A DNA stretch of 64,000 nt from Methanobrevibacter wolinii SH (GCF_000621965.1 NZ_JHWX01000007.1:99373-163372), one strand, 5' to 3'; counted from the first letter of the stretch, positions 1-9,530 are shown. Made by a program: numbers and translations. Notes: generated from the letters alone by a model not told the origin.

Positions 1-33
1 AATAACCTCCATTAAATAATACTAAAATTAAAT

Positions 34-139
34 AAAAATTTTAATCAATAATAAGCAAATCCTAACTAATTACCTATTAAAAATAAAAATTTTAATCAAT
101 AATAAGCAAATCCTAACTAATTACCTATTAAAAATAAAA
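34..139. repeat. Two-copy 51-bp tandem repeat in the 3' flank
   Basis: The stretch beginning at about 34-41 is repeated almost exactly at about 85-92, giving a 51-base period. The rest of 1-331 is A/C-rich and nearly free of G, and I see no gene in it. It lies downstream of the minus-strand solute-binding protein gene, so it is probably a 3' flank and not a promoter. Confidence 0.8.
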
Positions 140-266
140 TTAAACAAATAAACATACAAACTAAACAAACACCAAACTAAAACTTATAAACAAAAAACAA
201 ATAAACCTACAAACTAAAATACCAAAAAAATATAAAAAACATAGAAACAAATAAAAAATAAAATTT

Positions 267-324
267 AAAAAAAAAGATAATAAATTATTCTAAATAATTT
301 AAGAATAAAAAATCATCTTTTTTT
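267..324 (-). terminator. Hairpin terminator after the solute-binding protein gene
   Basis: Read on the minus strand, an inner stem (TTATTCT and AGAATAA, at 285-291 and 302-308) sits inside an outer pairing of an A-run plus GAT with ATC plus a T-run (267-276 with 315-324). It ends in a run of U in the transcript just past the stop codon at 332. It looks like an intrinsic-type transcription end. Confidence 0.55.
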
Positions 325-331
325 AATTAAT

Positions 332-1960
332 TTAACTTGTTTTATTATTACGTGTCCAATTACAAATGTTTTCCATATAATCTTGACCCATTGTAGGTTC
401 TTTACCTATGTTTACAGTATTTTTAACAAAATAACAATAGTCATAATCTGCAATCCATAACCATGGTGCATTTGCAGCAGGTCCAAAACCAGAATTACTA
501 TCAATATATGCAGCTTGTTTCCAATATGCATTTGCTTGATTCTGATTATTACTACTTAAAGCTTGATCAAGAACATTATCTACAGCAGAATTATTATATT
601 CATTTGGATTCATATAATCATCTTCTGAAAAGTTATTTTTACTGTAATATTGTTGGTATATATTCCTATAAGGATCATCTGAAGATTGTTGCATTACAAC
701 AGCATTACTATACATATTTTGATAAATTGTATCCCAATCAGTACCATTTAATTTTATTTCAATACCTAAATCTTTAGCTTGTTCTGAAACAACAGTTGCT
801 AAAGATTGTCTTGATTGATCTTTAGATGCATAATATAAAGTAAATGATGCTTTTGTTCCGTTTTTCTCACGTATACCATCACCATCAGTATCTTTCCAAC
901 CAGCAGTTTCTAAAATTTCTTTAGCTTCATTTGTATTAGAATCATTTACTTTAGCTTGGTCATTTGCATATGGTAAATAATCTACACCAGTATATTCAAC
1001 TTTACCATGTCCTTTATATACTGAATTAATAATTTTTGAACGGTTTAAACCAATATTTAATGCTTTTCTTATTGCAGGATCAGCAGTAACATTATTTCCT
1101 ACTTTGTGGCCATTATTTGTTTTTAAACCAGTATCATTCATATATGGGAGAGAAATACCTTGTGCACGTGAACTTGGCATATCAACTAATTTATAACCAT
1201 CAGCACTTTGATTTAAACTTGAAAATGGTGCTTGTACAACATCAGCTTGATTTGATTTAACAAGTTCAAATGCAGTGTCTTCATCAGGGAATAACATAGT
1301 AATTTGTTTAAAGTATGGTTTTTGACCATAATAATTATCATTTACAACAAATATTGCTTGTTGACCTTTGTCCCATTGTTTTAATTTATATGGTCCAGAT
1401 CCAATAGGATTAGCACCATATGTTTCATTATTATAATTTTTCTCTGGAACAATACCAATATACCTTAAATTATATACAAATGAAGATTGTGGTTTTTTCA
1501 ATTTAAAAATAACAGTAGTATCATTTACTGCAGTAGCTTTATCTAAATTAGATATATCTAATTGAGAATTACTAGTTTTAGCAGTATTAAATGTAAATGC
1601 AACATCACTTGCTTTAAGACTAGAATTATCTGAAAATTTAACATCATTACGAATATCAACAGTCCATTGAAGTCCATCAGAACTTACTGTATAATTTTTT
1701 GCAAGATCTCCAACAAAACTACCATTAGAATCAGATTTCAATAATGTACTTTGTACTAATGGATTAAAATTCAAATGTCCACAACCCCAACCAGTTAATG
1801 GATTAAAACCACTTTCTGGTTCTCCAGCATGTCCTGGAACAGTTACAACTAAATGAGTTGGATCATCATCATGACTAGTTCCAAAATATGAAGAAATAGC
1901 TACAATAGCAATTATAGCAATAATTACAACAATAATACCATATTTAAGTTTTTTATTCAT
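332..1960 (-). CDS. Family 5 solute-binding protein, nickel/oligopeptide ABC uptake
   Basis: This 542-residue protein is the extracellular ligand-binding part of an ABC importer of the SBP_bac_5 (OppA/NikA) family. Residues 7-26 form a hydrophobic segment that anchors or secretes it; there is no lipobox cysteine. The motif GWGCGHLNFNP at 57-67 and the following block on added solutes and transition strands are typical of the nickel/metallophore-like branch, but the ligand cannot be read from sequence. The start is set by a strong GGAGGTTTATA site before the ATG. No permease or ATPase gene lies next to it in the window; they may lie beyond the left edge. The upstream region holds a dense cluster of GTATTAC-type motifs that may control it. 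Confidence 0.85.
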   Translation of the reverse strand: MNKKLKYGIIVVIIAIIAIVAISSYFGTSHDDDPTHLVVTVPGHAGEPESGFNPLTGWGCGHLNFNPLVQSTLLKSDSNGSFVGDLAKNYTVSSDGLQWTVDIRNDVKFSDNSSLKASDVAFTFNTAKTSNSQLDISNLDKATAVNDTTVIFKLKKPQSSFVYNLRYIGIVPEKNYNNETYGANPIGSGPYKLKQWDKGQQAIFVVNDNYYGQKPYFKQITMLFPDEDTAFELVKSNQADVVQAPFSSLNQSADGYKLVDMPSSRAQGISLPYMNDTGLKTNNGHKVGNNVTADPAIRKALNIGLNRSKIINSVYKGHGKVEYTGVDYLPYANDQAKVNDSNTNEAKEILETAGWKDTDGDGIREKNGTKASFTLYYASKDQSRQSLATVVSEQAKDLGIEIKLNGTDWDTIYQNMYSNAVVMQQSSDDPYRNIYQQYYSKNNFSEDDYMNPNEYNNSAVDNVLDQALSSNNQNQANAYWKQAAYIDSNSGFGPAANAPWLWIADYDYCYFVKNTVNIGKEPTMGQDYMENICNWTRNNKTS

Positions 1961-2744
1961 TATAAACCTCCAAAAAGTATTAATTTAATTTACTAAAATC
2001 AAAAACTAACTTTTATAAGAATATAATAAATGCCTTTTTAATATCAATTTAAGAAAAAAATAATAATTTTACAATAAAATTGATAAAAAATTTCAATTTA
2101 AGAATAAGTAATAATTTTACTATGAAAATCCTAATAAAAGTATTACTTTTAATAAATTAATTATTAATACTTAAATAAATTATTAAAAAAATATTATATA
2201 AATATTTTGATTTAAAACGATTAAAATTGAAAAATAAAATAAAAAGTATTACTAATAAGCTAAAAAAGTCCTAAAAAGTAATAATAATGAAAATTAAATA
2301 AAAATAACACAATAATTAAATAAAAAATACTATATAACAATTGGCTAAAATTAAAAAATCATTATAAAAATAAGTAAAAAATTAAATAAATTAATATTTA
2401 TCTGTTTTAAAGGAAAATTTAATAAATATTAAATTTTTAAGTATAATAAATAAAAATTAATAAAAATAGAAAAAAGGATATTACTTTTTAGCTATAAAAT
2501 GCAATAAAAGTAATACAATAAAAAGCTTTATATTAGATAAATAAATATATTAAAAAGTGTAAATTAAAAAGAACTCATATAAAGTATTACTTTTTTATAT
2601 GATATCATATTAAAAGTAATACTTTAAAATAACTAATTTTAATAGATTTTTCTGCATGACCTAAAAAAAATTAATATTAGTAAAAAATACGAGTAATACT
2701 TTTTAATTAAAAATTAGTAAAAAAAGTTTCTAAGAGGTAATAAA
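1961..2744. promoter_or_regulatory. Divergent promoter region with repeated GTATTAC/GTAATAC motifs
   Basis: This 784-bp region separates two divergent genes and holds no ORF worth calling. The core GTATTAC or its complement GTAATAC occurs at about 2139, 2246, 2510, 2584, 2616 and 2692, usually flanked by A/T runs so that the full motif reads AAAGTATTACTTT. Weaker variants are at about 1975, 2105, 2276 and 2479. Two copies form a near-palindrome (2581-2626) centred on GATATC. The density suggests binding sites for a repressor. A metal-responsive regulator such as NikR is possible because of the neighbouring uptake gene, but that is inference. Confidence 0.5.
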
Positions 2745-3293
2745 ATGTATGTAAAAACCTTAGATAATAATAAAAAGCTTATTAAAAAAACACAAGAATT
2801 TTTATTTAAAATGATTAAAGAAGAATTTCACTTAAATTATGTCCCTCAATACCATTATGATATTATAGAGTTATACAAAACATATATTAAACCTCAAAGA
2901 AACAATTTTTACATAATACTAAATGAGGATAATGAAATAATAGCAAGTTTAGGAATAAGAGCTTATGATAAAGATTTTAAAGAATTTAAAAAACTTTATT
3001 CAAAAGAAGATACTTCAAGCTTATGGAGAGTATTTGTTAAAAAAGAATATAGAAGATGTGGAATAGCATCAAAACTTGTAAAAATAGCAGAAGAATTTTC
3101 AAAAAATAATAATTATTCAAAAATATATTTACATACACAAAAAACAGTAAAAGGATCACTAGATTTTTGGCTTGCACAAAGATTTAATATAGTATTAAAT
3201 ACAGATGAAGAACTTCAAACTGTTCATATGGATAAAAAAATAGGAAATATCCAAAATAAGATTATTAAAGAAAAAGCAACAAGTATTATCTAA
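2745..3293 (+). CDS. GNAT-family N-acetyltransferase
   Basis: This 182-residue protein has the layout of a GCN5-related acetyltransferase, which moves an acetyl group from acetyl-CoA to an amine. The acetyl-CoA pyrophosphate loop is visible as R-R-C-G-I-A at 103-108, following the beta strand LWRVFVKKEY, and the C-terminal part holds the usual FYxxxGF-like region in degraded form (LDFWLAQRFNI). The substrate cannot be predicted. The start is supported by GAGGTAATAAAATG. It is divergent from the solute-binding protein and shares the motif-rich region with it, so the two may be co-regulated. Confidence 0.75.
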   Translation: MYVKTLDNNKKLIKKTQEFLFKMIKEEFHLNYVPQYHYDIIELYKTYIKPQRNNFYIILNEDNEIIASLGIRAYDKDFKEFKKLYSKEDTSSLWRVFVKKEYRRCGIASKLVKIAEEFSKNNNYSKIYLHTQKTVKGSLDFWLAQRFNIVLNTDEELQTVHMDKKIGNIQNKIIKEKATSII

Positions 3294-3438
3294 AATATTA
3301 TTTTATTATAAACTTTTTTAAATTAATATTTTAAATTACAATTAAAATATAAATTCTTTTAAAGAATAAAAATTTAAAATTAATTATCTAATAAAAAATA
3401 AAAAAACTAGTTATAAATTTTTTAAAAATTAAAAAAAA

Positions 3439-3458
3439 GAGAGTTATGTAGAACTCTC
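3439..3458 (-). terminator. Intrinsic-type terminator overlapping the ATPase stop codon
   Basis: On the minus strand GAGAGTT, a six-base loop and AACTCTC form a seven-base-pair stem followed by a run of about eight T (the A-run at 3431-3438 on the plus strand). The stem includes the TAA stop of the P-type ATPase gene. This is a compact terminator in the classic bacterial layout. Confidence 0.7.
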
Positions 3459-5579
3459 AACTTTTTTTCTATCATAATTATCACTTAATACTGGTTTTGT
3501 ACTTTCTACACCAAGTAACATAGTAGATAAATTATGAATAATTGAAGACATATTTGGTTGTATCAATCCAATAATACCTAATGCAATTAATGTACCATTA
3601 ATCCAAAGTATTTTTTGGTAATTATTATCTATTTTTTCAAGCATACCTTTTGATAGGTATCTTAAGGTAACTAAGTCATATAAATCATCAGAAAGTAATG
3701 ATATATCTGCAACTTCACGAGCAATATCAGAAGAGTTTCTCATTGATACAGATACATTTGCAGCAGATAATGCAGGTGAGTCATTAATACCATCACCAAC
3801 CATAATTACTTGATTACCTTCAGCTTTAATTTCTTCAATGATATGAGCTTTATCTTCAGGTAAAACTTGAGATTTATATCTTGTAATACCTAAGTCATTA
3901 GCAATTGCCCTTGCAGCATTTTCACTATCACCAGTTAACATAATAACATTTTCTATACCTAATGATTTAAGTTGACTAATAACATCTTTAGCTTCTTTTC
4001 TTACAGGATCATCAATACATAGAATACCTTCAAGTTTTCCATCAATAGCTAAATATATTACTGAATAAGATTCAAGATTTTCTTTAATAATTTTTTCTTG
4101 TTTTTTAGTAAATTTAACTCCTTCATCTTCACAAACAAAATGGTAACTACCAATAATAGCAAGTTTTTCATTATAATGTGTTGAAATACCATGAGCAACA
4201 ATATACTCTACTTCAGAGTGGTCTTCTTCATGATGTAAACCTTCAGCTTTTGCTTGATTAACAATTGCAGTTGCAACACTATGAGCAAAATGCTCCTCAA
4301 TACAAGCAGAAATTCTAAGTACTTCATCACGACTTAAACTACCCATTGGAATTACTTTTTCAAGTTTAGGACTTGCATTTGTTAATGTACCAGTTTTATC
4401 AAATACAATAGTATTTGCATTTGCATAATTTTCAAGGAATTTACCGCCTTTAATCATCATTTTATTATCAGATGCTTCACGCATTGCAGAGATAATTGTA
4501 AGTGGTGTTGTTAATTTAATTGCACATGAAAAATCAACCATTAAAACAGAAAGAGTCTTGACTCTATCTCTAGTAAATAAATAAGTTAATCCAGTTAAAA
4601 GGAAAGTATATGGTACAATGGAATCAGCTAATCTTTCTGCTTTAGAATGTATTCCTGCTTTAAGATCTTCTGAGTTTTCAATCATATCAACTATTTTATT
4701 AAGTCTAGTACCTTCATTAACTGAAATAGCTTTAACATGAATAGTTCCTTCTTCTACCACTGTTCCTGCATGAACAGTTTTACCTTCAGTTTTATGTACT
4801 GCAAATGATTCTCCAGTCATTGAAGATTCATTTATCATAGCATCTCCAGAAACAACAGTACCATCAATAGGAATAATTGAACCCATTCTTATTACAATAA
4901 TATCTCCTTTTTGAACCTTAGATAATGGATAAGAAATCTCTGTTTCCTCTCCATTTTCATCAGTTTTTAAAAGCCATACTGTATCAACATTAAGAGCTAG
5001 ACTATCTTTTAGAGTATCTTTAGTTTTTTGCATAGTATACTCTTCAAGAAGATCAGATATAAAAAGTAAAAACATCATACTTCCTGCAGAACTATAACTT
5101 TTTTCATGTAAAGATCCACTAATAGCAGATGCGTCTAAAAGTGCTACATCAACATTAAAACTAGTTAAACTATCTAAACCTTTTAATACATAAGGAATAG
5201 CATGTACAAATAACCTAAGTTTTCTTATTGGAATTGGTAAAATAATTTTATATAAATACCTTTTTATAACTATTTTAGATAGTTGCATGAAGAATTTATT
5301 TTCTAATTCCCTTATTTTACTTTTATTTGTTGGAGGTTCCGCTTCATACAAATCTTCATATTTAATATTATCTAAAATATTAAGAATTCTTTGTTTTTGA
5401 CTTCTGTCTTGATAATAAATTAAAATACTACCATTTCTATGAGATGTTTTAACATCAGTAATAAAATCATAATCTAAAAGTGAAGTAGCAATACCCCACC
5501 CTTCTTCTTTTGTAAAAGCTACTCTTCCACTTAGAACACGAAGACGAGTACCTTTATCATAAACTATTTCATACTTCAT
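3444..5579 (-). CDS. P1B-like metal-transporting P-type ATPase
   Basis: This 711-residue membrane pump couples ATP hydrolysis to metal ion movement across the membrane. It has an N-terminal HMA-like domain (about 1-75) lacking a CxxC motif, a first membrane block, the actuator motif TGES (about 255), the phosphorylated aspartate in DKTGTLT (D394) and the hinge GDGINDSP (about 595). In the ion-binding helix the usual CPC is replaced by SCAIKL (C352), so a plain copper or zinc/cadmium assignment is not safe. Hydrophobic segments at 160-175, 315-350 and near the C terminus fit the fold. It follows the small gene at 5603-5866 after 23 bases, so the two form an operon. Confidence 0.9.
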   Translation of the reverse strand: MKYEIVYDKGTRLRVLSGRVAFTKEEGWGIATSLLDYDFITDVKTSHRNGSILIYYQDRSQKQRILNILDNIKYEDLYEAEPPTNKSKIRELENKFFMQLSKIVIKRYLYKIILPIPIRKLRLFVHAIPYVLKGLDSLTSFNVDVALLDASAISGSLHEKSYSSAGSMMFLLFISDLLEEYTMQKTKDTLKDSLALNVDTVWLLKTDENGEETEISYPLSKVQKGDIIVIRMGSIIPIDGTVVSGDAMINESSMTGESFAVHKTEGKTVHAGTVVEEGTIHVKAISVNEGTRLNKIVDMIENSEDLKAGIHSKAERLADSIVPYTFLLTGLTYLFTRDRVKTLSVLMVDFSCAIKLTTPLTIISAMREASDNKMMIKGGKFLENYANANTIVFDKTGTLTNASPKLEKVIPMGSLSRDEVLRISACIEEHFAHSVATAIVNQAKAEGLHHEEDHSEVEYIVAHGISTHYNEKLAIIGSYHFVCEDEGVKFTKKQEKIIKENLESYSVIYLAIDGKLEGILCIDDPVRKEAKDVISQLKSLGIENVIMLTGDSENAARAIANDLGITRYKSQVLPEDKAHIIEEIKAEGNQVIMVGDGINDSPALSAANVSVSMRNSSDIAREVADISLLSDDLYDLVTLRYLSKGMLEKIDNNYQKILWINGTLIALGIIGLIQPNMSSIIHNLSTMLLGVESTKPVLSDNYDRKKVESST

Positions 5580-5602
5580 TAAAATCTCTCAGAAGAATTT
5601 AT

Positions 5603-5866
5603 TTATTCAGAATCATAAACTGCTTTTTTATCTTTAACTTCAGCATCAACAGAAATATCTTCTGCATTATCTTTAATATTTTGAAGTTGTTCTTCAGCTT
5701 CCTTTTTTGCAGTTATAACTTTAGAAACCACATTAGTACATGCATTTTTAGTAGATTGTGAAGATATAACTTTTTTAGCTACATAAGCAGCAGCAATTCC
5801 ACCTACAAATGCTAAAGCATGGTCATGTTCCATGATTTCTTCAAAAAAATGTTCAATATCAGCCAT
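5603..5866 (-). CDS. Small membrane-associated partner of the P-type ATPase (DUF6110-like)
   Basis: This 87-residue protein starts with a His-containing acidic stretch (HFFEEIMEHDHA), then a short hydrophobic Gly/Ala segment (residues 17-31), then a charged helical tail. The layout resembles small DUF6110 proteins of Firmicutes and archaea; that family name is a tentative recognition. It is the first gene of an operon with the metal ATPase, 23 bases upstream. The His/Asp/Glu-rich N terminus could bind metal ions for delivery, which is inference. The start has a usable AGGAGAAT site. Confidence 0.6.
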   Translation of the reverse strand: MADIEHFFEEIMEHDHALAFVGGIAAAYVAKKVISSQSTKNACTNVVSKVITAKKEAEEQLQNIKDNAEDISVDAEVKDKKAVYDSE

Positions 5867-6670
5867 AAAATTTATTCTCCTATTAAATTTTTATACACCT
5901 AAATTTAAAAAATCCTTAAAAATCCTTAATAAATTAAAATAAACTGTTAAATTAGAAAACAACCAAAAAGAATAGATTATATTATAAAATATAATATAAT
6001 ATTCTAATAATACCCAAATTTTAATTAAAAATATAAGAAGGATTTCAAAAAATACATTATTTTTTAGGTATACATAATAATTAATATTTGTTACTATATA
6101 AATTTTTAGGTTTACAAAAATATTTAATAAATAATTTATATTAAACAAATAATATAATAAAAGTTTTAATTTAGACTAAATTTAGATAAATAAAAATAAA
6201 AATAAGTAAACTAATTAAAAAAGATTAAAAATTAATAAAATTAAAAAACAATGAAATAAATTTATTTAAATAAAAAATTAAATTACAATGAAACTTAAAA
6301 ATAAAAATAATTAAATTTAATAAAATTTTATTAATATAAAAACTTAAACAGACTTTATTATTTATAAAGCAAAATGAAAAAAATCATTTTAATAAAACTA
6401 AAAACAATTTAAAAAAAAATAACTAAAAAAACTAAAAAACTAAGAAAACTAAACAAAACAAAATAAACAAAAACAACACTCAAAAAACTAAAAAAAAAAC
6501 AAAATAAACAAAAACAACACTCAAAAAACTAAAAAAAAAACAAAATAAACAAAAACAACACTCAAAAAACTAAAAAAAAAAACAAAATAAACAAAAACAA
6601 CACTCAAAAAACTAAAAAAAACAGAAAAATTATAAAAATATCTAAAAATAAAAAAAAAGAAAATATTTGT
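5867..6670. other. Intergenic region, no gene seen
   Basis: About 800 bases of A/T sequence separate the ATPase operon from secD. An 85-codon open frame at 5891-6148 on the minus strand is Leu/Ile/Tyr/Asn low-complexity sequence with no ribosome site, and I judge it spurious. The part nearest secD (about 6390-6660) is A/C-rich and almost lacks G, and it includes the tandem repeat listed separately. Confidence 0.6.
6452..6618. repeat. Four-copy 41-bp tandem repeat downstream of secD
   Basis: The word ACAACACTCAAAAAACTAAA recurs at 41, 41 and 42 base steps (its ACTC lies at 6478, 6519, 6560 and 6602). The copies are nearly identical and there are no spacers, so this is a minisatellite and not a CRISPR array. 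On the minus strand it reads as U/G-rich sequence following the secD stop codon. Confidence 0.9.
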
Positions 6671-7903
6671 CTATTTGACAAATATTTCTACGAATTTAGC
6701 AAATGCTGGACGAGTAATAAATACACCTACAAGTACACCTAAAATTGTAGTAAATGCAAAACCAGAGATAGTACCAATACCACTAGCACCTCTTGCAAAT
6801 CCTATATAAGATAAAGGTAACATTGCTGCAATTAAAGTACCTGCAGAAGCAAATATAATAAAGAATGCTTTTTTAACATTCATTTGTGTTCTTGTTCTAC
6901 GTCTAGATTTTTTATTAGAACTTCCTTTATGAGCAAGAACTTCATCAACAATAATAATTTGATCGTCTACACCAGTACCTACACTCGCCATTAAACCTGC
7001 AATTGCTGCAAGATCTATGTTCCAATGTATAATTGACGCTATACCTAAAACAATAACAACCTCAGATAATGTTGTTACTAAAATTGGAATAACCAATATA
7101 GGTTTTCTATATCTGAAGAAGATAATAGCTGAAATAGCAAGAATTGCAAGAACAGCTGCAATAGCAGTACCTTCAATAAATTGTTGACCTAATTCTGCTG
7201 AAACAGTATCAGACCCAATAACACTAATTTTTACTGGTAATGAACCAGTTTTTAATACAGTGTAAATATCATTTGCTTTAGAATTTGCATCTTTTTGATC
7301 AGTACCACTACCACTTACTTCAATTTCAGTAGCAGGTTCACCACTTGCAAGGTCTGCAGAAAGTTTTGGTGGGTTTTTATCTACTGGTTTACCATCAAGA
7401 TACATCCAGACTTCATGACCACTTTTACCTTTTGCTGCAGCAGCAAATTTTTTAGCTCCTTGAGTTGTAAGTTTGAAAGGTACTCTCCAAGATTGACCAG
7501 TAACTTGATACATTTCAACATTACTAATATCAGAACCAGTAATAACTGTTTGATTATCAATTTTTGCTTCAAACACACCAGGGTGACCAATCAGTTTCTC
7601 AACCTCTTCTGGAGTAGCTCCTGCCATTTCAACAACAACTTGTTGGTTACCACTTTGTCTTACTTTAACATCACTAATACCATATAAGTTTAAACGTTTA
7701 TCTAAGACTTTAGTAACAGTATCCATTGTTGATTTATCAACAGAATGTTCTAATTGAAGTTGAATAATAGATCCACCTTTAAGGTCAAGACCTTCTTGAA
7801 TTCCAAAACTTGCAATACATAGAATACTAATTATAACACATGCAATAAAAATCATTACACGTTTATCTTTTAAAAATTCCATAGGATCATTTCGTTTCCT
7901 CAT
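6671..7903 (-). CDS. secD: Protein-export membrane protein SecD
   Basis: This 410-residue protein, with SecF, assists Sec-dependent protein export by using the ion gradient to help pull proteins out of the translocon. It has one N-terminal membrane helix (about 14-32), a large outer domain starting with the GLDLKGG motif, and five further helices from about 240, including the conserved GTGVDDQIIIVDE segment. The size fits archaeal SecD. Its ATG overlaps the secF stop as ATGA, and its AAGGAGTGGGATT ribosome site lies inside the end of secF, so the two are translationally coupled. Confidence 0.95.
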   Translation of the reverse strand: MRKRNDPMEFLKDKRVMIFIACVIISILCIASFGIQEGLDLKGGSIIQLQLEHSVDKSTMDTVTKVLDKRLNLYGISDVKVRQSGNQQVVVEMAGATPEEVEKLIGHPGVFEAKIDNQTVITGSDISNVEMYQVTGQSWRVPFKLTTQGAKKFAAAAKGKSGHEVWMYLDGKPVDKNPPKLSADLASGEPATEIEVSGSGTDQKDANSKANDIYTVLKTGSLPVKISVIGSDTVSAELGQQFIEGTAIAAVLAILAISAIIFFRYRKPILVIPILVTTLSEVVIVLGIASIIHWNIDLAAIAGLMASVGTGVDDQIIIVDEVLAHKGSSNKKSRRRTRTQMNVKKAFFIIFASAGTLIAAMLPLSYIGFARGASGIGTISGFAFTTILGVLVGVFITRPAFAKFVEIFVK

Positions 7904-8781
7904 AATCCCACTCCTTTTGTTTTAGTTTTTCTATGATGTTTTTTCTCTTCTTTAAAGTCAATATATTTCCTTAATATTCCAAGGTTCATAAACCAAGTGT
8001 TTATAATATCTGCAACTAAACCAAATATTAAAACTAAAGAAATTTCACTTAAAGTTTTAGCTTGTGGCATTAATACAACAGTTACAATGTATAAAACTGC
8101 CATAGCAGCAATAGCTGAAAAAGACATAGTTAAACCAGTTTTCATAGATTCTGTTGCTCTTTCAACTACAGTTCCATTTCTACGTTTTAAAAGACGGGTT
8201 GTTAACAGAATATCAGTATCTACACTATAACCTATTAACATCAGTAAAGCACCTACAGATGCAACAGATAAAGGAACTTTAAATACAGCCATTCCTCCAG
8301 CAGCAAAAACAATATCTAAAAATGCAGATAAAATTACTGCAAATGCTGGAACAATTTCCCTAAATACAATAAGAATTGTTACAGCCATAAATACAAATGC
8401 AAAGAGTAATGCCCAATATACTTGATTCATTGCTTCTTTACTTAAAACAGGACCAACAGTATTATAACTAGTTACAGTTCCTTTTCCCTGTAGTGCTTGT
8501 TTAAATTGTCCTACGTCTATTTTTTTAGATAATTCAACAGTATATTTATTATTACCATTATCAATTACCTTAACTTCATCTACATGTAGACTATTTTGTA
8601 AGTCACTAGATAACTCACTAGTAGACATTTGGGAATTTAAATTAACCTCAGCCATGGTACCACCACTAAGGTCTACTCCTTGTTCTATACCTACAAAATG
8701 AATACATCCAAAAGATAAAATAGCTATGACAATAGGAACGATTATTAATAGTTTATAGTTATCCATAAACTTTTTTAACAT
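7900..8781 (-). CDS. secF: Protein-export membrane protein SecF
   Basis: This 293-residue protein is the partner of SecD in the export motor. It has an N-terminal helix (about 12-30), the GVDLSGGT motif of the outer domain and five C-terminal helices with the conserved GYSVDTDILL segment. The gene order secF then secD is the archaeal one. AGGTGGATT before the ATG supports the start. An 8-bp inverted repeat lies about 60 bases upstream (listed separately). Confidence 0.95.
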   Translation of the reverse strand: MLKKFMDNYKLLIIVPIVIAILSFGCIHFVGIEQGVDLSGGTMAEVNLNSQMSTSELSSDLQNSLHVDEVKVIDNGNNKYTVELSKKIDVGQFKQALQGKGTVTSYNTVGPVLSKEAMNQVYWALLFAFVFMAVTILIVFREIVPAFAVILSAFLDIVFAAGGMAVFKVPLSVASVGALLMLIGYSVDTDILLTTRLLKRRNGTVVERATESMKTGLTMSFSAIAAMAVLYIVTVVLMPQAKTLSEISLVLIFGLVADIINTWFMNLGILRKYIDFKEEKKHHRKTKTKGVGL

Positions 8782-9530
8782 AATCCACCTATTTTATTTA
8801 AATTTAAAAATAAATAAGTTATCGTTTGCTATTTTAATTAAAAATAGTATGTCGACTACTATTTGAATTTATTATAATCATTAAAAAACTAAAGTAGTAT
8901 CTAATATAAGAAACTAAAAAAATTTAATATTAGAAATAAACAAATTCTAGAAATTTGTATTATACAATAAATTTAATAAATATAATATATTCGATATATA
9001 ATTTTATTTTTAATTGTATATAAAATTTTATAAAAATAGATAAAAAATGTTTAAAAATTATTTAAATATCTAAATTACAATCTTATTTTGTATAATTTTT
9101 TTAAAAATGATTTTACAATAATAAAAGCAATAAAAGAAAAAAATAGAGATATTTTAAAAATATAAAAAATACTAAAGTATATTTGACTTAAATTAAGTAT
9201 AAATTAAAATAATCTAAAATAGATTTAAATAAATTAAATATAAAAAAATAGATACTATTAAAATCCTTTAAAAATTAATAATAAGTTTTACTCTTATTAA
9301 AAACAATATCATTTAAATATTTATTATTTCTTTAAGTAAAAAAATAATAATTTAAAAATTAAATCCACAATATTTTCTAAAGTAAAATTAATAAATTAAA
9401 AATTAAATCCACAATATCTCTTTAAGTAAAAAAATAATAATTTAAAAATTAAATTTTCTTAAAGATTAAAATTTATAATTTTAAAATAAGTAATTTCTCA
9501 AAAATAAAAATCTAAAAAATTAAGATAATA
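8782..9530. other. Intergenic region with direct repeats, no gene seen
   Basis: This 750-bp stretch is A/T-rich. Near 9325-9455 there are partial direct repeats: a stretch beginning TCTTTAAGTAAAAAAATAAT occurs twice (about 9328 and 9418), and AAATTAAATCCACAATAT occurs twice (about 9356 and 9400). I see no ORF or RNA gene. Confidence 0.6.
8842..8864. promoter_or_regulatory. Inverted repeat upstream of secF-secD
   Basis: AAATAGTA and TACTATTT (perfect 8-bp arms) flank the seven bases TGTCGAC, whose GTCGAC is unusually GC-rich for this DNA. It lies about 60 bp before the secF start. It could be an operator or a hairpin in the leader of the operon transcript; sequence alone does not decide. Confidence 0.45.

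Noticed and set aside
5891..6148. An 85-codon minus-strand open frame
   Set aside because: The product is Leu/Ile/Tyr/Asn low complexity, has no ribosome site and lies in A/T sequence where chance frames are common.
6452..6618. Short regularly repeated units resembling a CRISPR array
   Set aside because: The units are contiguous with no unique spacers and lie in a low-complexity A/C tract; no cas gene is in the window.
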